Source of the DNA: Rhodobacteraceae bacterium DSL-40
Lineage (GTDB): Bacteria > Pseudomonadota > Alphaproteobacteria > Rhodobacterales > Rhodobacteraceae
DNA length: 64,000 nt
NCBI GenBank assembly: GCA_003258405.1
Contig: QKPN01000002.1
Span: forward strand, 124,001-188,000
Direction: 5' to 3'
Part shown: piece by piece, positions 42,324 through 52,980 of the stretch
How the letters are laid out: each line of letters starts with the position of its first letter
Position numbering within the stretch: position 1 is the first letter of the stretch
Made by a program: the position numbers and the translations under genes
Notes under the pieces: model-generated
The model's input: the letters and a program-made list of their open reading frames with translations, nothing else
The model's database searches: none
Told to the model about the DNA's origin: nothing

Positions 42324-43982
42324 TCACATGTTGGGGTAGTTCGGCCCGTCTCCGCCCTGCGGCGTGCACCAGGTGATGTTCTGCGCCGGATCCTTGATGT
42401 CGCAGGTCTTGCAGTGAACGCAGTTCTGGAAGTTGATCTGGAACCGCGGGTTCGACCCGTCCTCATCCCGCAGCACTTCATAGACGCCAGCCGGGCAGTA
42501 GCGCTGTGCAGGCTCGTCAAATCGCGGCAAATTGAGCTCTACCGGAATCTCCGCCATGCCAAGACGCAAATGACAGGGCTGGCTCTCGTCATGATTCGTG
42601 AACGAATAGGCGACATTCGTCAGCCGGTCGAAGGACAGAACACCATCGGGCTTCGGATAGTCGATCGGCTCGAACCGCTCAGCGCGCCCTGTCGCCTCCG
42701 CATCGGTTTTGCCATGCTTCATTGTGCCAAAGAGCGAGCGGTTCGCGAAAAGCGAGTTCCACCACATGTCGAAACCGCCCAGCGTGAGAGATGCAGCCAG
42801 CCCGTATTTTGACCAGAGCGGCTTGAGGTTGCGAACGGGCTTCAGATCCGCCGCAATCGGGCCGCTCCGCACGTTTTCCTCGTAGGTATTGAGCTCATCG
42901 CCCGACCGGCCGGCACTGATTGCCTCGAACGCCGCTTCGGCTGCGGCCATGCCGGAGATCATCGCATTATGGTTGCCCTTGATGCGCGGCACGTTGACCA
43001 TGCCTGCCGAGCACCCGAGAAGCGCGCCCCCCGGGAACGCGAGCTTCGGCATCGACTGCCACCCGCCTTCGGAGATCGCGCGCGCACCATAGGCGATTCG
43101 CTTGCCGCCCTTCAGCACTTCGGCAATCACAGGGTGATGCTTGAACCGCTGGAATTCCATGTAAGGGAAGAGGTGCGGGTTCTGGTAATTCAGATGCACC
43201 ACAAATCCCACGAAAACCTGATTGTTCTCAAGGTGATACATGAACGATCCGCCACCGGCGTTCTTGCCGAGCGGCCAGCCCATGGTATGGGTGACCTGAC
43301 CCTCCTTGTGAACCTCCGGATTGACCTCCCAGATCTCCTTCATGCCAAGGCCGAACTTCTGCGGCTCCTTGCCGTCAGAAAGGCCATACTTGGCAATGAT
43401 CTGCTTCGCGAGGCTGCCGCGCACGCCCTCGGCGATGAAGACATACTTGCCATGCAGTTCCATGCCCGGCTCATAGTTCGGTCCCGGTTCACGGTTCTCG
43501 TCGAGACCGAACTCACCGGCAACGACGCCCTTCACCTCGCCGTTCTCGCCCCAGACGACTTCGCTCGCGGCCATGCCGGGAAAGATCTCGACCCCGAGTT
43601 CTTCCGCCTGCTCCGCCATCCAGCGGCAGACATTCGCCATCGAGACGATATAATTGCCGTGATTGTTCATCAGGCTCGGCATCGGCCAGTTTGGCAGCCG
43701 GATACTGCCTGACGGACCGAGCACCAGGAATCGGTCTTCGGTAACGGGAACGTTGATCGGCGCGCCGCGCTCCTTCCAGTCAGGGATCAGAGCATCGAGA
43801 CCACTGGGATCAAGGACAGCACCGGAAAGGATATGGGCGCCCACTTCGGAGCCCTTTTCCAGCACAACGACACCAAGCTCCGGATCGAGCTGCTTGAGCC
43901 GGATCGCCGCGGAGAGCCCAGCCGGACCGGCCCCCACGATGACCACGTCATACTCCATTGCCTCGCGCTCGAATTCGGCCAT
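42324..43982 (-). CDS. Electron transfer flavoprotein-ubiquinone oxidoreductase
   Basis: 552 residues. N-terminal FAD motif DVVIVGAGPAGLSAAIRL (about 11), substrate-side SEVGAHILSGAVLDP, and C-terminal 4Fe-4S ligands in CPAGVYE and NCVHCKTCDIKDP. It passes electrons from ETF (fatty acid, amino acid and dimethylglycine oxidation) to ubiquinone at the inner membrane. Start at 43982 (MAEFEREAMEYD) by family N-terminus; ATG 43958 is an alternative. Confidence 0.95.
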   Translation of the reverse strand: MAEFEREAMEYDVVIVGAGPAGLSAAIRLKQLDPELGVVVLEKGSEVGAHILSGAVLDPSGLDALIPDWKERGAPINVPVTEDRFLVLGPSGSIRLPNWPMPSLMNNHGNYIVSMANVCRWMAEQAEELGVEIFPGMAASEVVWGENGEVKGVVAGEFGLDENREPGPNYEPGMELHGKYVFIAEGVRGSLAKQIIAKYGLSDGKEPQKFGLGMKEIWEVNPEVHKEGQVTHTMGWPLGKNAGGGSFMYHLENNQVFVGFVVHLNYQNPHLFPYMEFQRFKHHPVIAEVLKGGKRIAYGARAISEGGWQSMPKLAFPGGALLGCSAGMVNVPRIKGNHNAMISGMAAAEAAFEAISAGRSGDELNTYEENVRSGPIAADLKPVRNLKPLWSKYGLAASLTLGGFDMWWNSLFANRSLFGTMKHGKTDAEATGRAERFEPIDYPKPDGVLSFDRLTNVAYSFTNHDESQPCHLRLGMAEIPVELNLPRFDEPAQRYCPAGVYEVLRDEDGSNPRFQINFQNCVHCKTCDIKDPAQNITWCTPQGGDGPNYPNM

Positions 43983-44128
43983 CTCTAGATTGCTCCCGTC
44001 CCGTCTGCCCCGTGCGTCGTGCTTGGGTATCTCAAGGCTCACCCGGTGGTCAATTGTTGAGAACCGCCCCCGAGACCCGCAAATTCCCGCTGTGCGGCCG
44101 ACTACGCGCCAAACCGCCCGCCATCTGC

Positions 44129-44157
44129 TTGCGAAGCCTTTGTCTGATACATATGCT
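44129..44157 (+). promoter_or_regulatory. Sigma-70 promoter of greA
   Basis: -35 TTGCGA (44129-44134), 17-base spacer, -10 TATGCT (44152-44157). It predicts a leader of about 100 bases before greA. Confidence 0.6.
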
Positions 44158-44182
44158 CTCTCGTCGCGGAGGGGAGATCCGC

Positions 44183-44217
44183 AGATCAGGCCGAGGCTAG
44201 GGGCTCCGGCCTGATCT
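44183..44217 (+). promoter_or_regulatory. Stable hairpin in the greA leader (possible attenuator)
   Basis: Perfect 11-bp stem AGATCAGGCCG / CGGCCTGATCT, loop 13 bases, followed by TGTATTT. It lies between the greA promoter and start codon. In E. coli the greA leader has an intrinsic terminator that yields the GraL RNA; this hairpin could play the same part. Confidence 0.55.
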
Positions 44218-44263
44218 TGTATTTGGCGCCCGTGCATGGGCTGGCGCATGAGGGAATAAGAGA

Positions 44264-44734
44264 ATGGAAAAAGTCCCGCTGACAACGAAGGGCTTCGCGA
44301 AACTTGACGCGGAGCTCAAGAACCTGAAGAGCGTGGAGCGGCCTGCGGTGATTGCCGCAATTGCAGAAGCGCGGGAACATGGTGATCTGAGCGAAAACGC
44401 GGAGTACCACGCTGCCCGCGAGAAGCAGAGTTTCATCGAAGGGCGCATTCGCGAACTCGAAAGCCTTATCAGCCGCAGCGATGTGATAGATCCGTCGCGC
44501 ATGTCGGGTGCGATCAAGTTCGGGGCCACCGTCAAGATCGTTGACGAAGACACCGATGACGAGAAGACTTACCAGATCGTGGGCGAGGCGGAAGCCAACA
44601 TCGAACGAGGTCTGCTCAACATGAAATCGCCGCTTGCGCGCGCCCTCATCGGCAAGGAGGAAGGTGACAGTGTCGAGGTCCGGACGCCGGGTGGCGTGAA
44701 GTCCTACGAAATCCTCTCAATCGCCTATATCTGA
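44264..44734 (+). CDS. greA: Transcription elongation factor GreA
   Basis: 156 residues, standard length. N-terminal coiled coil with [17 protein letters not shown], where the acidic tip residues that reach the polymerase active site lie, and C-terminal FKBP-like domain ([18 protein letters not shown], then [18 protein letters not shown]). It rescues backtracked RNA polymerase. GAGGGA precedes the ATG. Confidence 0.96.
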   Translation: MEKVPLTTKGFAKLDAELKNLKSVERPAVIAAIAEAREHGDLSENAEYHAAREKQSFIEGRIRELESLISRSDVIDPSRMSGAIKFGATVKIVDEDTDDEKTYQIVGEAEANIERGLLNMKSPLARALIGKEEGDSVEVRTPGGVKSYEILSIAYI

Positions 44735-44748
44735 GCCGGAAACCGGGG

Positions 44749-45936
44749 ATGACGGATGCAACCGATCCGCTTCGCGCCAGAATGGCCCGCAAGTTCACGC
44801 ACTCCGGCGAAGGGCCGGGTGCGATGATGCGGCGCGTCGCCGAGCGGATCCGTTGGCTGCCCGCGCCGATTGTCTGGGCGCTCGTCGCGAGCCTGCTCTG
44901 GTCGATCCTCGTATTGGGTTACGGCATCGGCTTTCTATCGGTCGCGGCCGAAGCCCAGGTGCGGGGAATGGTCTTCCTCGACGGCATTTTTCTGCTTCTT
45001 GCCCTCGTTCTTCCGCTTGGCCTGGTCTGGCTGGCGGCTTGGCTCTTCGAAGCCCTGCGCGAGCAACGCGAAATCGCCGTGGCGCTCACCGAGCGCACAG
45101 GTCCGCTTCTGGCGGAGCTCGAGGCGACACGCCGTGCCGTTGCCGCCGGCAACGGCGGTGTTTCCGATGCCGTGGATCAGACGATCCGTGCAATCGTCCA
45201 GACCCGACAGCGCTCCGAGACCGATCTCGCAGAGACGCTCTCCGCAGTAAGCTCCGGCCAAGTGCGCCTTCAGGCGACATTGACCGCCCTGCTTGATAGC
45301 CTCGTAATCGATCCGGTGGGCAGCGCGCCGCCAATGGCAGAAATGCCACCACCGTCCGAACCCGCCCGGCCGGCCACCGCGCCAGCCCGGCCCGCCACCC
45401 CGAGCGAGAACAGAAGCGAGGAGCCTCTCCTGCCGCTTTTGCCGGATTCGGTCACCGATCCTGCTCGTCCGGATTGGCCCGACTTGGTGAAGGCTCTGGA
45501 TTTCCCGCGCGACGATCAGGACTTCGAGGGTTTCCGGGCATTGCAGGCCGTGCTGCGGTATCAGCCGCTCGCGCAGATGCTTCAGTCCGCCGAGGATGTC
45601 CTCACGCTCCTCTCGCAGGAGGGCGTCTACATGGATGACCTCTCCGTCGAGACGGGCGACCCGGTCCACTGGCGTCGCTTCATGGCGGGAGAGCGCGGCG
45701 CGGAGGTGTCGAGCGTAGGCGGCATTGTCGATGAGCAGGCCCTCGAGTTGACCCGTGCGCTGCTCAAATCCGACATGATCTTCCGAGATACCGCACTCTT
45801 CTTCCAACGCCGGTTCGATCGCGTACTGCAGGACTTTGCTCGCGAGGCGGGCGACGAGGAGATCATGGACGTGGCCAACACCCGCTCGGGGCGCGCCTTC
45901 ATGCTGCTCACGCGCCTGAACGGATCCTTCGACTGA
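44749..45936 (+). CDS. Conserved membrane protein of unknown function next to greA
   Basis: 395 residues, 14 bases after greA. Two membrane helices (about 40-62 and 72-98), a helical stalk (100-185), a proline/alanine-rich linker (195-235) and a C-terminal folded domain (about 245-390: PDWPDLVKALDFPRDDQDFEGF..., HWRRFMAG, GRAFMLLTRLNGSFD). I do not recognise a family beyond its likely conservation in Rhodobacterales. The topology suggests a membrane-anchored cytoplasmic domain on a coiled stalk. Confidence 0.75.
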   Translation: MTDATDPLRARMARKFTHSGEGPGAMMRRVAERIRWLPAPIVWALVASLLWSILVLGYGIGFLSVAAEAQVRGMVFLDGIFLLLALVLPLGLVWLAAWLFEALREQREIAVALTERTGPLLAELEATRRAVAAGNGGVSDAVDQTIRAIVQTRQRSETDLAETLSAVSSGQVRLQATLTALLDSLVIDPVGSAPPMAEMPPPSEPARPATAPARPATPSENRSEEPLLPLLPDSVTDPARPDWPDLVKALDFPRDDQDFEGFRALQAVLRYQPLAQMLQSAEDVLTLLSQEGVYMDDLSVETGDPVHWRRFMAGERGAEVSSVGGIVDEQALELTRALLKSDMIFRDTALFFQRRFDRVLQDFAREAGDEEIMDVANTRSGRAFMLLTRLNGSFD

Positions 45937-45968
45937 TCCAAGACCCCGGTACGCCGAAATTGCCGCTC

Positions 45969-46634
45969 TCAGGCTGCGCTCGTCTCCACGAGCCGCATCC
46001 TGGCAGCCGCCAGATCCTCCGGTGTGTTGATGTTGAAGAACGGATCGCGCCGGTCATGAAAGATCGCACGCGCCGCGCCTTGAGCCTCCGCCCACGCCCG
46101 CACCTTCCGTGCCCCGGCAACGATGTCCGCCCGGAGCCGCTCCCGTAGGACCACCGGCCATAGGGCGCAGACCGGATGCGTCAGGAGTTTGCCGCCGGGC
46201 TCTTCCGACAGGGCCAGCACCAGCGGCCGTTCGGACGCGACTGCAGCCGCACGGAGCGCCACGACGAGATCTTCGGGAAAAAACGGCGTATCACCGGGCA
46301 CCGTCACGATGCTTCCGAAACCCTCTGCCGCGGCCCAGTCCAGCCCGGCAAGAACGCCCGCGAGTGGCCCGGGCTGGCCGGAGATGCTGTCGGGGATCAC
46401 AGGAACGCCAAAACGTGCAAAGCGGGATGCGTCACCACCCGCATTCAGCACCACCTTCGGAACCTGAAGCCGCAAGCGCGCGATGACGTGTTCAAGAACC
46501 GTTGCGCCATCCAGATCGAGCAGACACTTATCCCCGCCCCCCATACGGCGTGCGCTCCCGCCAGCAACGACGACACCCGCGACCGGAACGCTCCGCCGAT
46601 CTGGAGGGAAGATCGCGACGCGGCTTTCAGGCAT
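45969..46634 (-). CDS. mobA: Molybdenum cofactor guanylyltransferase MobA
   Basis: 221 residues from ATG 46634. Nucleotidyltransferase signature AGVVVAGGSARRMGGGDKCLLDL (starting about residue 18), metal-site VTVPGDTPFFP and C-terminal FFNINTPEDLA. It attaches GMP to molybdopterin to give bis-MGD for the DMSO-reductase enzyme family. Divergent from azlC. Confidence 0.92.
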   Translation of the reverse strand: MPESRVAIFPPDRRSVPVAGVVVAGGSARRMGGGDKCLLDLDGATVLEHVIARLRLQVPKVVLNAGGDASRFARFGVPVIPDSISGQPGPLAGVLAGLDWAAAEGFGSIVTVPGDTPFFPEDLVVALRAAAVASERPLVLALSEEPGGKLLTHPVCALWPVVLRERLRADIVAGARKVRAWAEAQGAARAIFHDRRDPFFNINTPEDLAAARMRLVETSAA

Positions 46635-46722
46635 GTGAGATCCATCGGGGTTGCAGCACGGGTGACGGGCAGGATAGACGATGGACCGCGCAAGGAACAG
46701 CGTCTCCCGAAAAGCTCCGGTC

Positions 46723-47433
46723 ATGTCTCAGAATACCACCCGCTCCGCCTTCCTCGCAGGCTTTCGCCAGAGCCTGCCCTTCAACCTCGTCGTCATACCG
46801 TTCGCGCTGCTTTTCGGGGTGTTGGCGCACGAGACAGGGTGGGGCGTATTGCAGGCGATCGGGATGAGCCTTGCCGTGATTGCGGGTGCCTCGCAGTTTG
46901 CGGCACTTCAGCTCATCAATGACAATGCACCGTTCATCGTCGTGGTCCTGACCGGGCTTGCGGTAAATCTGCGCATGGCGATGTATTCTGCCTCGCTTGT
47001 GCCGCATCTCGGCGCGGCGCCGCTCTGGCAGCGGGCGCTGGCCGCTTACGCCCTGACCGATCAGACCTACGGCGTCTCGCTCGCACGCTTCACGCTCCAT
47101 CCCGAAATGAGCATCCGAGAGCGGATGGCGTTCTTTTTCGGCTCCGTGCTGGCGATCTGTCCGCTCTGGTATGTCTTTACCATCGTCGGTGTCGTGGCAG
47201 GTCAGGCCATTCCGCCCGAGTTCGGCCTGGATTTCGCCGCCCCCATTACCTTTATCGCGCTCTTCGCGCCCATGCTGCGCAGCCTGCCGCATCTGGCCGC
47301 GGCCTTCGTCTCGGTCGTGGCATCGCTCGCGCTCTCGTTCCTACCCTTCAATCTCTGGATGATCGCCGCAGCTTGCCTCGCAATGGCAACGGGCGCGCTT
47401 GCCGAAACATTGCTTGAAAGGCGGACATCATGA
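46723..47433 (+). CDS. azlC: AzlC family branched-chain amino acid exporter, large subunit
   Basis: 236 residues from ATG 46723 (MSQNTTRSAFLAGF), matching the family start; an in-frame ATG at 46681 is also open. Eight membrane helices, with FAGASQFAAL-like sequence (IAGASQFAALQLI) and LTDQTYGVSLARF typical of AzlC. Works with AzlD to export valine/leucine analogues. ATGA overlap with azlD. Confidence 0.9.
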   Translation: MSQNTTRSAFLAGFRQSLPFNLVVIPFALLFGVLAHETGWGVLQAIGMSLAVIAGASQFAALQLINDNAPFIVVVLTGLAVNLRMAMYSASLVPHLGAAPLWQRALAAYALTDQTYGVSLARFTLHPEMSIRERMAFFFGSVLAICPLWYVFTIVGVVAGQAIPPEFGLDFAAPITFIALFAPMLRSLPHLAAAFVSVVASLALSFLPFNLWMIAAACLAMATGALAETLLERRTS

Positions 47434-47753
47434 GCGAAAGCATGATCTGGGGCGTTATCCTCTGCTTAGGAATCGGCACCTACCTGATCCGCTTCTCGTT
47501 CCTCGGGCTGATTGGGGACAGGGATCTGCCGCCACTCGCCAACAAGCTGCTGCGCTACGTGCCAGTCGCGGTTCTGCCAGCCATCGTCACGCCGCTCGTG
47601 CTGTCACCCCAGGCCACCGGTGGCGATTTCGACCCGGCGCGCGCCATCGCGGCCCTCGCCGCCCTTGCCTTCGGCGCATGGCGCCGCAGCGTGATCGGCG
47701 CCATTCTCGCGGGCATGATCACGCTCTATCTCGGGCTCTGGGTCTTCGGCTGA
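47430..47753 (+). CDS. azlD: AzlD family small subunit
   Basis: 107 residues with four membrane helices; GIGTYLIRFSFLGL and YVPVAVLPAIVTPLVL are family motifs. Partner of AzlC; the two overlap by four bases and are surely co-translated. Confidence 0.9.
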   Translation: MSESMIWGVILCLGIGTYLIRFSFLGLIGDRDLPPLANKLLRYVPVAVLPAIVTPLVLSPQATGGDFDPARAIAALAALAFGAWRRSVIGAILAGMITLYLGLWVFG

Positions 47754-47773
47754 GGCGGTTTTCGCGGCCTCAG
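47750..47773. terminator. Hairpin between convergent azlD and mscL
   Basis: Stem CTGAGGC (47750-47756) / GCCTCAG (47767-47773), loop 10 bases containing TTTT. It overlaps both stop codons and could end both transcripts. Confidence 0.45.
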
Positions 47774-48174
47774 GCCTGCGGCCGATCCTTCAGAATGTCA
47801 CGGATTTCCGCCAGAAGGGCTTCCGAACTCGGAGCCGGCTCACCCTCGACCTTGGGCTCTTCCTGAGGCATCGCCGCGTCCTTGATCCGGTTCACGCCCT
47901 TGACCAGCAGGAAGACGACCCAGGCCACGATCACGAACTTGATCACCGCGTTGATGAAATTGCCATACATGAAGGACGCGGCATGCTCGCCCTCGCCCAC
48001 CCTGATCATATGGCTCGAAAAATCGACACCGCCGGTAAAGAGGCCGATCAACGGATTGACCAGATCGTCGACCAGTGAGGTCACGATGGCGGTGAAGGCC
48101 GCCCCCATGATGATCCCCACGGCCATATCCATGACGTTGCCGCGAGCAATAAAATCCCGAAATTCCTTCAACAT
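47770..48174 (-). CDS. mscL: Large-conductance mechanosensitive channel MscL
   Basis: 134 residues, standard. N-terminal [20 protein letters not shown] amphipathic helix and first membrane helix, second helix at about 70-92 ([17 protein letters not shown]) and a charged C-terminal helix. Homopentamer that vents solutes on osmotic downshock. Confidence 0.96.
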   Translation of the reverse strand: MLKEFRDFIARGNVMDMAVGIIMGAAFTAIVTSLVDDLVNPLIGLFTGGVDFSSHMIRVGEGEHAASFMYGNFINAVIKFVIVAWVVFLLVKGVNRIKDAAMPQEEPKVEGEPAPSSEALLAEIRDILKDRPQA

Positions 48175-48303
48175 CGGTCGCTTCGCTCCTGATTGCAGAT
48201 GAAACGAAAACTAGCGGCAGCCGCGGTGGACTGACAACAGAAGCGTCAACCGGCCACGGCAGACGAAAGCCGCTTGTGGCCGGTGCACCGCACAAGAAGG
48301 GGG

Positions 48304-50712
48304 TCAGGCCCGTAGAGTGCCGCCGGTTGCCTTCTCGACCGCCCCAATGATCTTGGCGGAAACCGCCTCGATCTGCTTCTCCGTCAAGGTCGCATCGACC
48401 GGTTGAAGCCGCACGGCGATCGCGATCGACTTCCGGCCTTCGCCCATCTGCGCCTCAGCCTTGGCGCCCTCGAAAACGTCGAAGACCGACACATCAGCGA
48501 TCAGCGCCTTGTCGGCGCCGCGCGCCGCCCGAAGCACTGCCTCCGCCTCGATACCCGCATCCAGCACGAAGGCGAAATCCCGCTCCACGCTCTGGAAATC
48601 CGACAGTGCAAGTGCCTGCCGCGTGGTACCGCGACTGCGCGCAAAGGGCACCGCCTCGAGAAAGGCGGCGAAGCCGACCGCCGGTCCCTTGACATCAAGC
48701 GCGGCGAGCACCTTCGGATGCAGCTCACCGAAAACGCCGATCACGGTCTTCGGCCCAAGGCCGATCACCCCGCTTCTGCCCGGATGCCACCACTCCCGCG
48801 CCCCGCGCCGAATCCCGCTGCTTGCAGGCGCGCCGACCGCAGCAAGCACGGCCTCGAGATCAGCCCGAGCATCATGGAGATCGACCGGACGGCGCCCGCC
48901 GAACGGATCGCGCGGCCCGGTATGTCCCACACGAATCCCTGCGGCCACGAGACGCTGCTCCCCGGGTTCGCCGCCCTGGAAGCTCTGACCCACCTCGAAA
49001 AGCGCCAGATCTCCGAAGCCTCGCGCCTGGTTCCGGGCCGCAGCACGCAGCAGGCCAGGCATCAGACCGGGCCGGAGATGGCTCATTTCCGAGGAAATCG
49101 GATTCTCGAGCTGCATCTCGGGGCCGCCCCCGCCAAAGAGTGCCGCAGCCTCCTGGTCGATGAAGGCATAGGTCACGCATTCATTGTAGCCGAGCGCTGC
49201 GATCTGCCGCCGGGCCTGAGCCTCGCGCCGCTGAATCGGAGTCAGCGTCGGCTTTGCAACGCCAGCCAGGCGTGCGAGCGGCTTGCCCTCGAGCTTCGTA
49301 AGTGATGCCACGCGCGCGACCTCCTCGACGAGATCCGCCTCGCCGAGAACATCCGGCCGCCAGGAAGGAACACCCACCTGCAGCGTCCCCTCGTCTGCAT
49401 CCTCCGGCGTGAACCCCAGCTCGCGCAGGATACGCACCTGCTCCGCACGCGGGATCTCCATGCCCACAAGCGACACCACCCGCGCAGGATCGAGCCGATA
49501 GCTTCTCGAGGTATCGGGCGCCGCTCCGGCCACTGTCACCTCTGCAGCTTGTCCGCCACAAAGATCGAGGATCATCCGGGTCGCGAGTTCCATACCTGCC
49601 TTGGTGAAGGCGGGATCAATTCCACGCTCGAACCGGTAGCGCGCATCCGAGTTGATCTTGAGCCGCCGCCCGGTCCGCGCCGTCCGAATCGGGTCGAAAT
49701 AGGCCGCTTCAACGATCACGTTGACGGTTTCTTCCGTACAGCTCGTACGCAGCCCCCCCATGACCCCACCGATGCTCTCCACACCGGTCGTATCGGCGAT
49801 CACGGTTTCGGAGCCGTCGAATTGATACGTCTTCTCGTCGAGTGCCTTCAGGCTCTCACCAGGCTTCGCCAGCCGCACCGTCAGCGGTCCATGCACCTTG
49901 TCGGCGTCGAAGACGTGCAGCGGGCGGTTGCGATCGAAGGTGAGGAAGTTGGTGATGTCGACCAGCGTCGAAATCGGCCGGAGCCCGATCGCACGAAGCC
50001 GGTCCTGCAGCCACTGCGGCGATGGCCCGTTCTTCACGCCCCGGATCAACCGCCCAACGAAGAAGGGGCAGGCTTCCGTTGCCACATCCGGGGCAAGATA
50101 GATCGCGAGCGGCGAGGCATCCTCACCGGGCACCGAAGCGATCTCCGGTGTGATGATGCGCCCGAGCCCGCGGGCCGCGAGATCGCGCGCGATCCCTGCC
50201 ACACCAAGCGCATCCGGCCGATTCGGCGTGATCGCAATCTCGATGACCGGATCGGACGGCCGCACGTCGATATAGCGCGCGCCCACTGGCACGTCGGCGG
50301 GAAGCTCGACAATCCCGTCATGCGCATCCGAAAGCTCCATCTCGCGCTCGGACAGCATCATGCCATAGCTTTCGATACCGCGGATCTTGCCAACCTTGAT
50401 GGTCACGTCGATGCCGGGGATGTAATCGCCCGGCTGCGCCACCACGACCTTGATGCCCGCCCGCGCATTCGGTGCGCCGCAGATGATCTGCTTCTCGCCG
50501 TCCGACGTGACGACGCAGCATACCTGGAGCTTGTCGGCCTCGGGATGCTTCTCGGCGGCAACCACCTCGCCCACGGTGAACGCCGCAAGGCGCTCCGCAG
50601 GGTTGCTCACGCCCTCGACCTCGAGCCCGAGATCGGTCAGCGCAAAGGTGATCTCCTCGAGCGTCGCATCGGTCTCGAGATGCTCTTTGAGCCAGGATAA
50701 GGTGAACTTCAT
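48304..50712 (-). CDS. pheT: Phenylalanine-tRNA ligase beta subunit
   Basis: 802 residues, full length. N-terminal OB-fold tRNA-binding domain (about 40-150), B3/B4 editing domain (about 200-390), B5 domain (about 400-470), inactive catalytic-like fold, and a C-terminal FDX-ACB domain (about 705-800) with SDFQSVERDFAFVLD. It needs PheS for activity; pheS is not in this window, and the gene just upstream is DUF6280. Confidence 0.96.
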   Translation of the reverse strand: MKFTLSWLKEHLETDATLEEITFALTDLGLEVEGVSNPAERLAAFTVGEVVAAEKHPEADKLQVCCVVTSDGEKQIICGAPNARAGIKVVVAQPGDYIPGIDVTIKVGKIRGIESYGMMLSEREMELSDAHDGIVELPADVPVGARYIDVRPSDPVIEIAITPNRPDALGVAGIARDLAARGLGRIITPEIASVPGEDASPLAIYLAPDVATEACPFFVGRLIRGVKNGPSPQWLQDRLRAIGLRPISTLVDITNFLTFDRNRPLHVFDADKVHGPLTVRLAKPGESLKALDEKTYQFDGSETVIADTTGVESIGGVMGGLRTSCTEETVNVIVEAAYFDPIRTARTGRRLKINSDARYRFERGIDPAFTKAGMELATRMILDLCGGQAAEVTVAGAAPDTSRSYRLDPARVVSLVGMEIPRAEQVRILRELGFTPEDADEGTLQVGVPSWRPDVLGEADLVEEVARVASLTKLEGKPLARLAGVAKPTLTPIQRREAQARRQIAALGYNECVTYAFIDQEAAALFGGGGPEMQLENPISSEMSHLRPGLMPGLLRAAARNQARGFGDLALFEVGQSFQGGEPGEQRLVAAGIRVGHTGPRDPFGGRRPVDLHDARADLEAVLAAVGAPASSGIRRGAREWWHPGRSGVIGLGPKTVIGVFGELHPKVLAALDVKGPAVGFAAFLEAVPFARSRGTTRQALALSDFQSVERDFAFVLDAGIEAEAVLRAARGADKALIADVSVFDVFEGAKAEAQMGEGRKSIAIAVRLQPVDATLTEKQIEAVSAKIIGAVEKATGGTLRA

Positions 50713-50807
50713 GGCGCCGCCCCGGATGTCTTGACGGAGGCGGGTTTAGGGGATCGGGCCCGGATCGGCAAGAAGCCGGTTGCTCCGTTCACCGCACGCC
50801 GGAAATG

Positions 50808-50839
50808 AAAAGGGCCGACCCAGAGGGTCGGCCCTTTTT
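50808..50839 (-). terminator. Intrinsic terminator after the DUF6280 gene
   Basis: Perfect 14-bp stem AAAAGGGCCGACCC / GGGTCGGCCCTTTT with loop AGA; T-runs on both strands. It separates the DUF6280 gene from pheT, so pheT must have its own promoter in the 95 bases before it or depend on read-through. Confidence 0.9.
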
Positions 50840-50857
50840 CACGAGAACGCGATGGGG

Positions 50858-51172
50858 TCAGGCAGCTTCGGCGCGCTGCGCCTGGCGTTCGCTTTCCTCG
50901 CGGCTGAGCGCGACGGAGGTGCGGACACCGCGGGAGACAAATTCCATCATGCCCTTGACGGTGCGTTCGTTGGGATCGATTCCGGCACACATCAGGACTT
51001 CCCGGCCGTCGCGCGAACGCGCCCAGCGGGCAATGACTTCGGGGCCGTTGCCATATTTCTTGTCGTCGGCAATGGCGTCATCAAGAGCAGCCAGGACGAC
51101 GGCAGCAAACAGCTTCTGGGCGCGGGCACCCTGATCGTTGGTGTAAGCGACCTCATCCACGTAATCGAACAT
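50858..51172 (-). CDS. DUF6280 family small protein
   Basis: 104 residues from ATG 51172 with AAGGAAAA before it. Helical, acidic N-terminus (MFDYVDEVAYTNDQGARAQKLFAAVVLAALDDA). In Rhodobacterales it is usually found between pheS and pheT. The function is unknown. A strong terminator follows it. Confidence 0.8.
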   Translation of the reverse strand: MFDYVDEVAYTNDQGARAQKLFAAVVLAALDDAIADDKKYGNGPEVIARWARSRDGREVLMCAGIDPNERTVKGMMEFVSRGVRTSVALSREESERQAQRAEAA

Positions 51173-51684
51173 TACGTTTTCCTTTTTGTTAACAGTGCGT
51201 CAGAGCGTGGCGCACTATGACGATCTGGTGACAGTTTTGGTCTGCCAATTCCGCAAGGCTGCCCTGCATCTGGTGAATAGCTGAGACGCCTCGAAAGCAT
51301 GGCGAAGGGGGTAAGCGGTCATATAGTCCGCACCTGCTCACGGATCAACATCCGCGAACGCTCGGACGCAGATTCCTTCCCTGGCGAGAGAATATCTCAA
51401 TCCAGGGTTGCAAAACGGGCCCAGCAGCCTGCCAAAGCGGCATTTTCGGAGGCCACGTGATCGTGATGTCCTGAGCGCGGGCTGCTACAGGAACCCGCTC
51501 CGGGGTGCAAGGCGGCACAACTCACTTTTCCCGACTTCGATCCCGAGCGTGGCCTCCATGCTGCAGCATTCTGCCGGAATCACTCCTGCCCCGGCCATCG
51601 TCTGACAAACGGAAGAAAACCCGCCCCCGGCAATCCGGAGGCAGGTATGTATACGCAGTGATTTCAGACCGGACGTGCCGGGCT
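51173..51684. other. 510-base gap between DUF6280 and glyA
   Basis: No gene recognised. It holds a small inverted repeat AGTGCG-N11-CGCACT (51194-51216) just upstream of the DUF6280 gene, a possible operator, and the glyA terminator at 51611-51645. I looked for pheS and for tRNA-like ends and found neither. Confidence 0.5.
51611..51645 (-). terminator. Intrinsic terminator after glyA
   Basis: Minus strand: 11-bp stem CCTGCCTCCGG / CCGGGGGCGGG (two G-T pairs at most per half), loop ATTG, followed by TTTTCTTCC. It lies 40 bases after the glyA stop. Confidence 0.75.
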
Positions 51685-52980
<1,296 letters not shown>

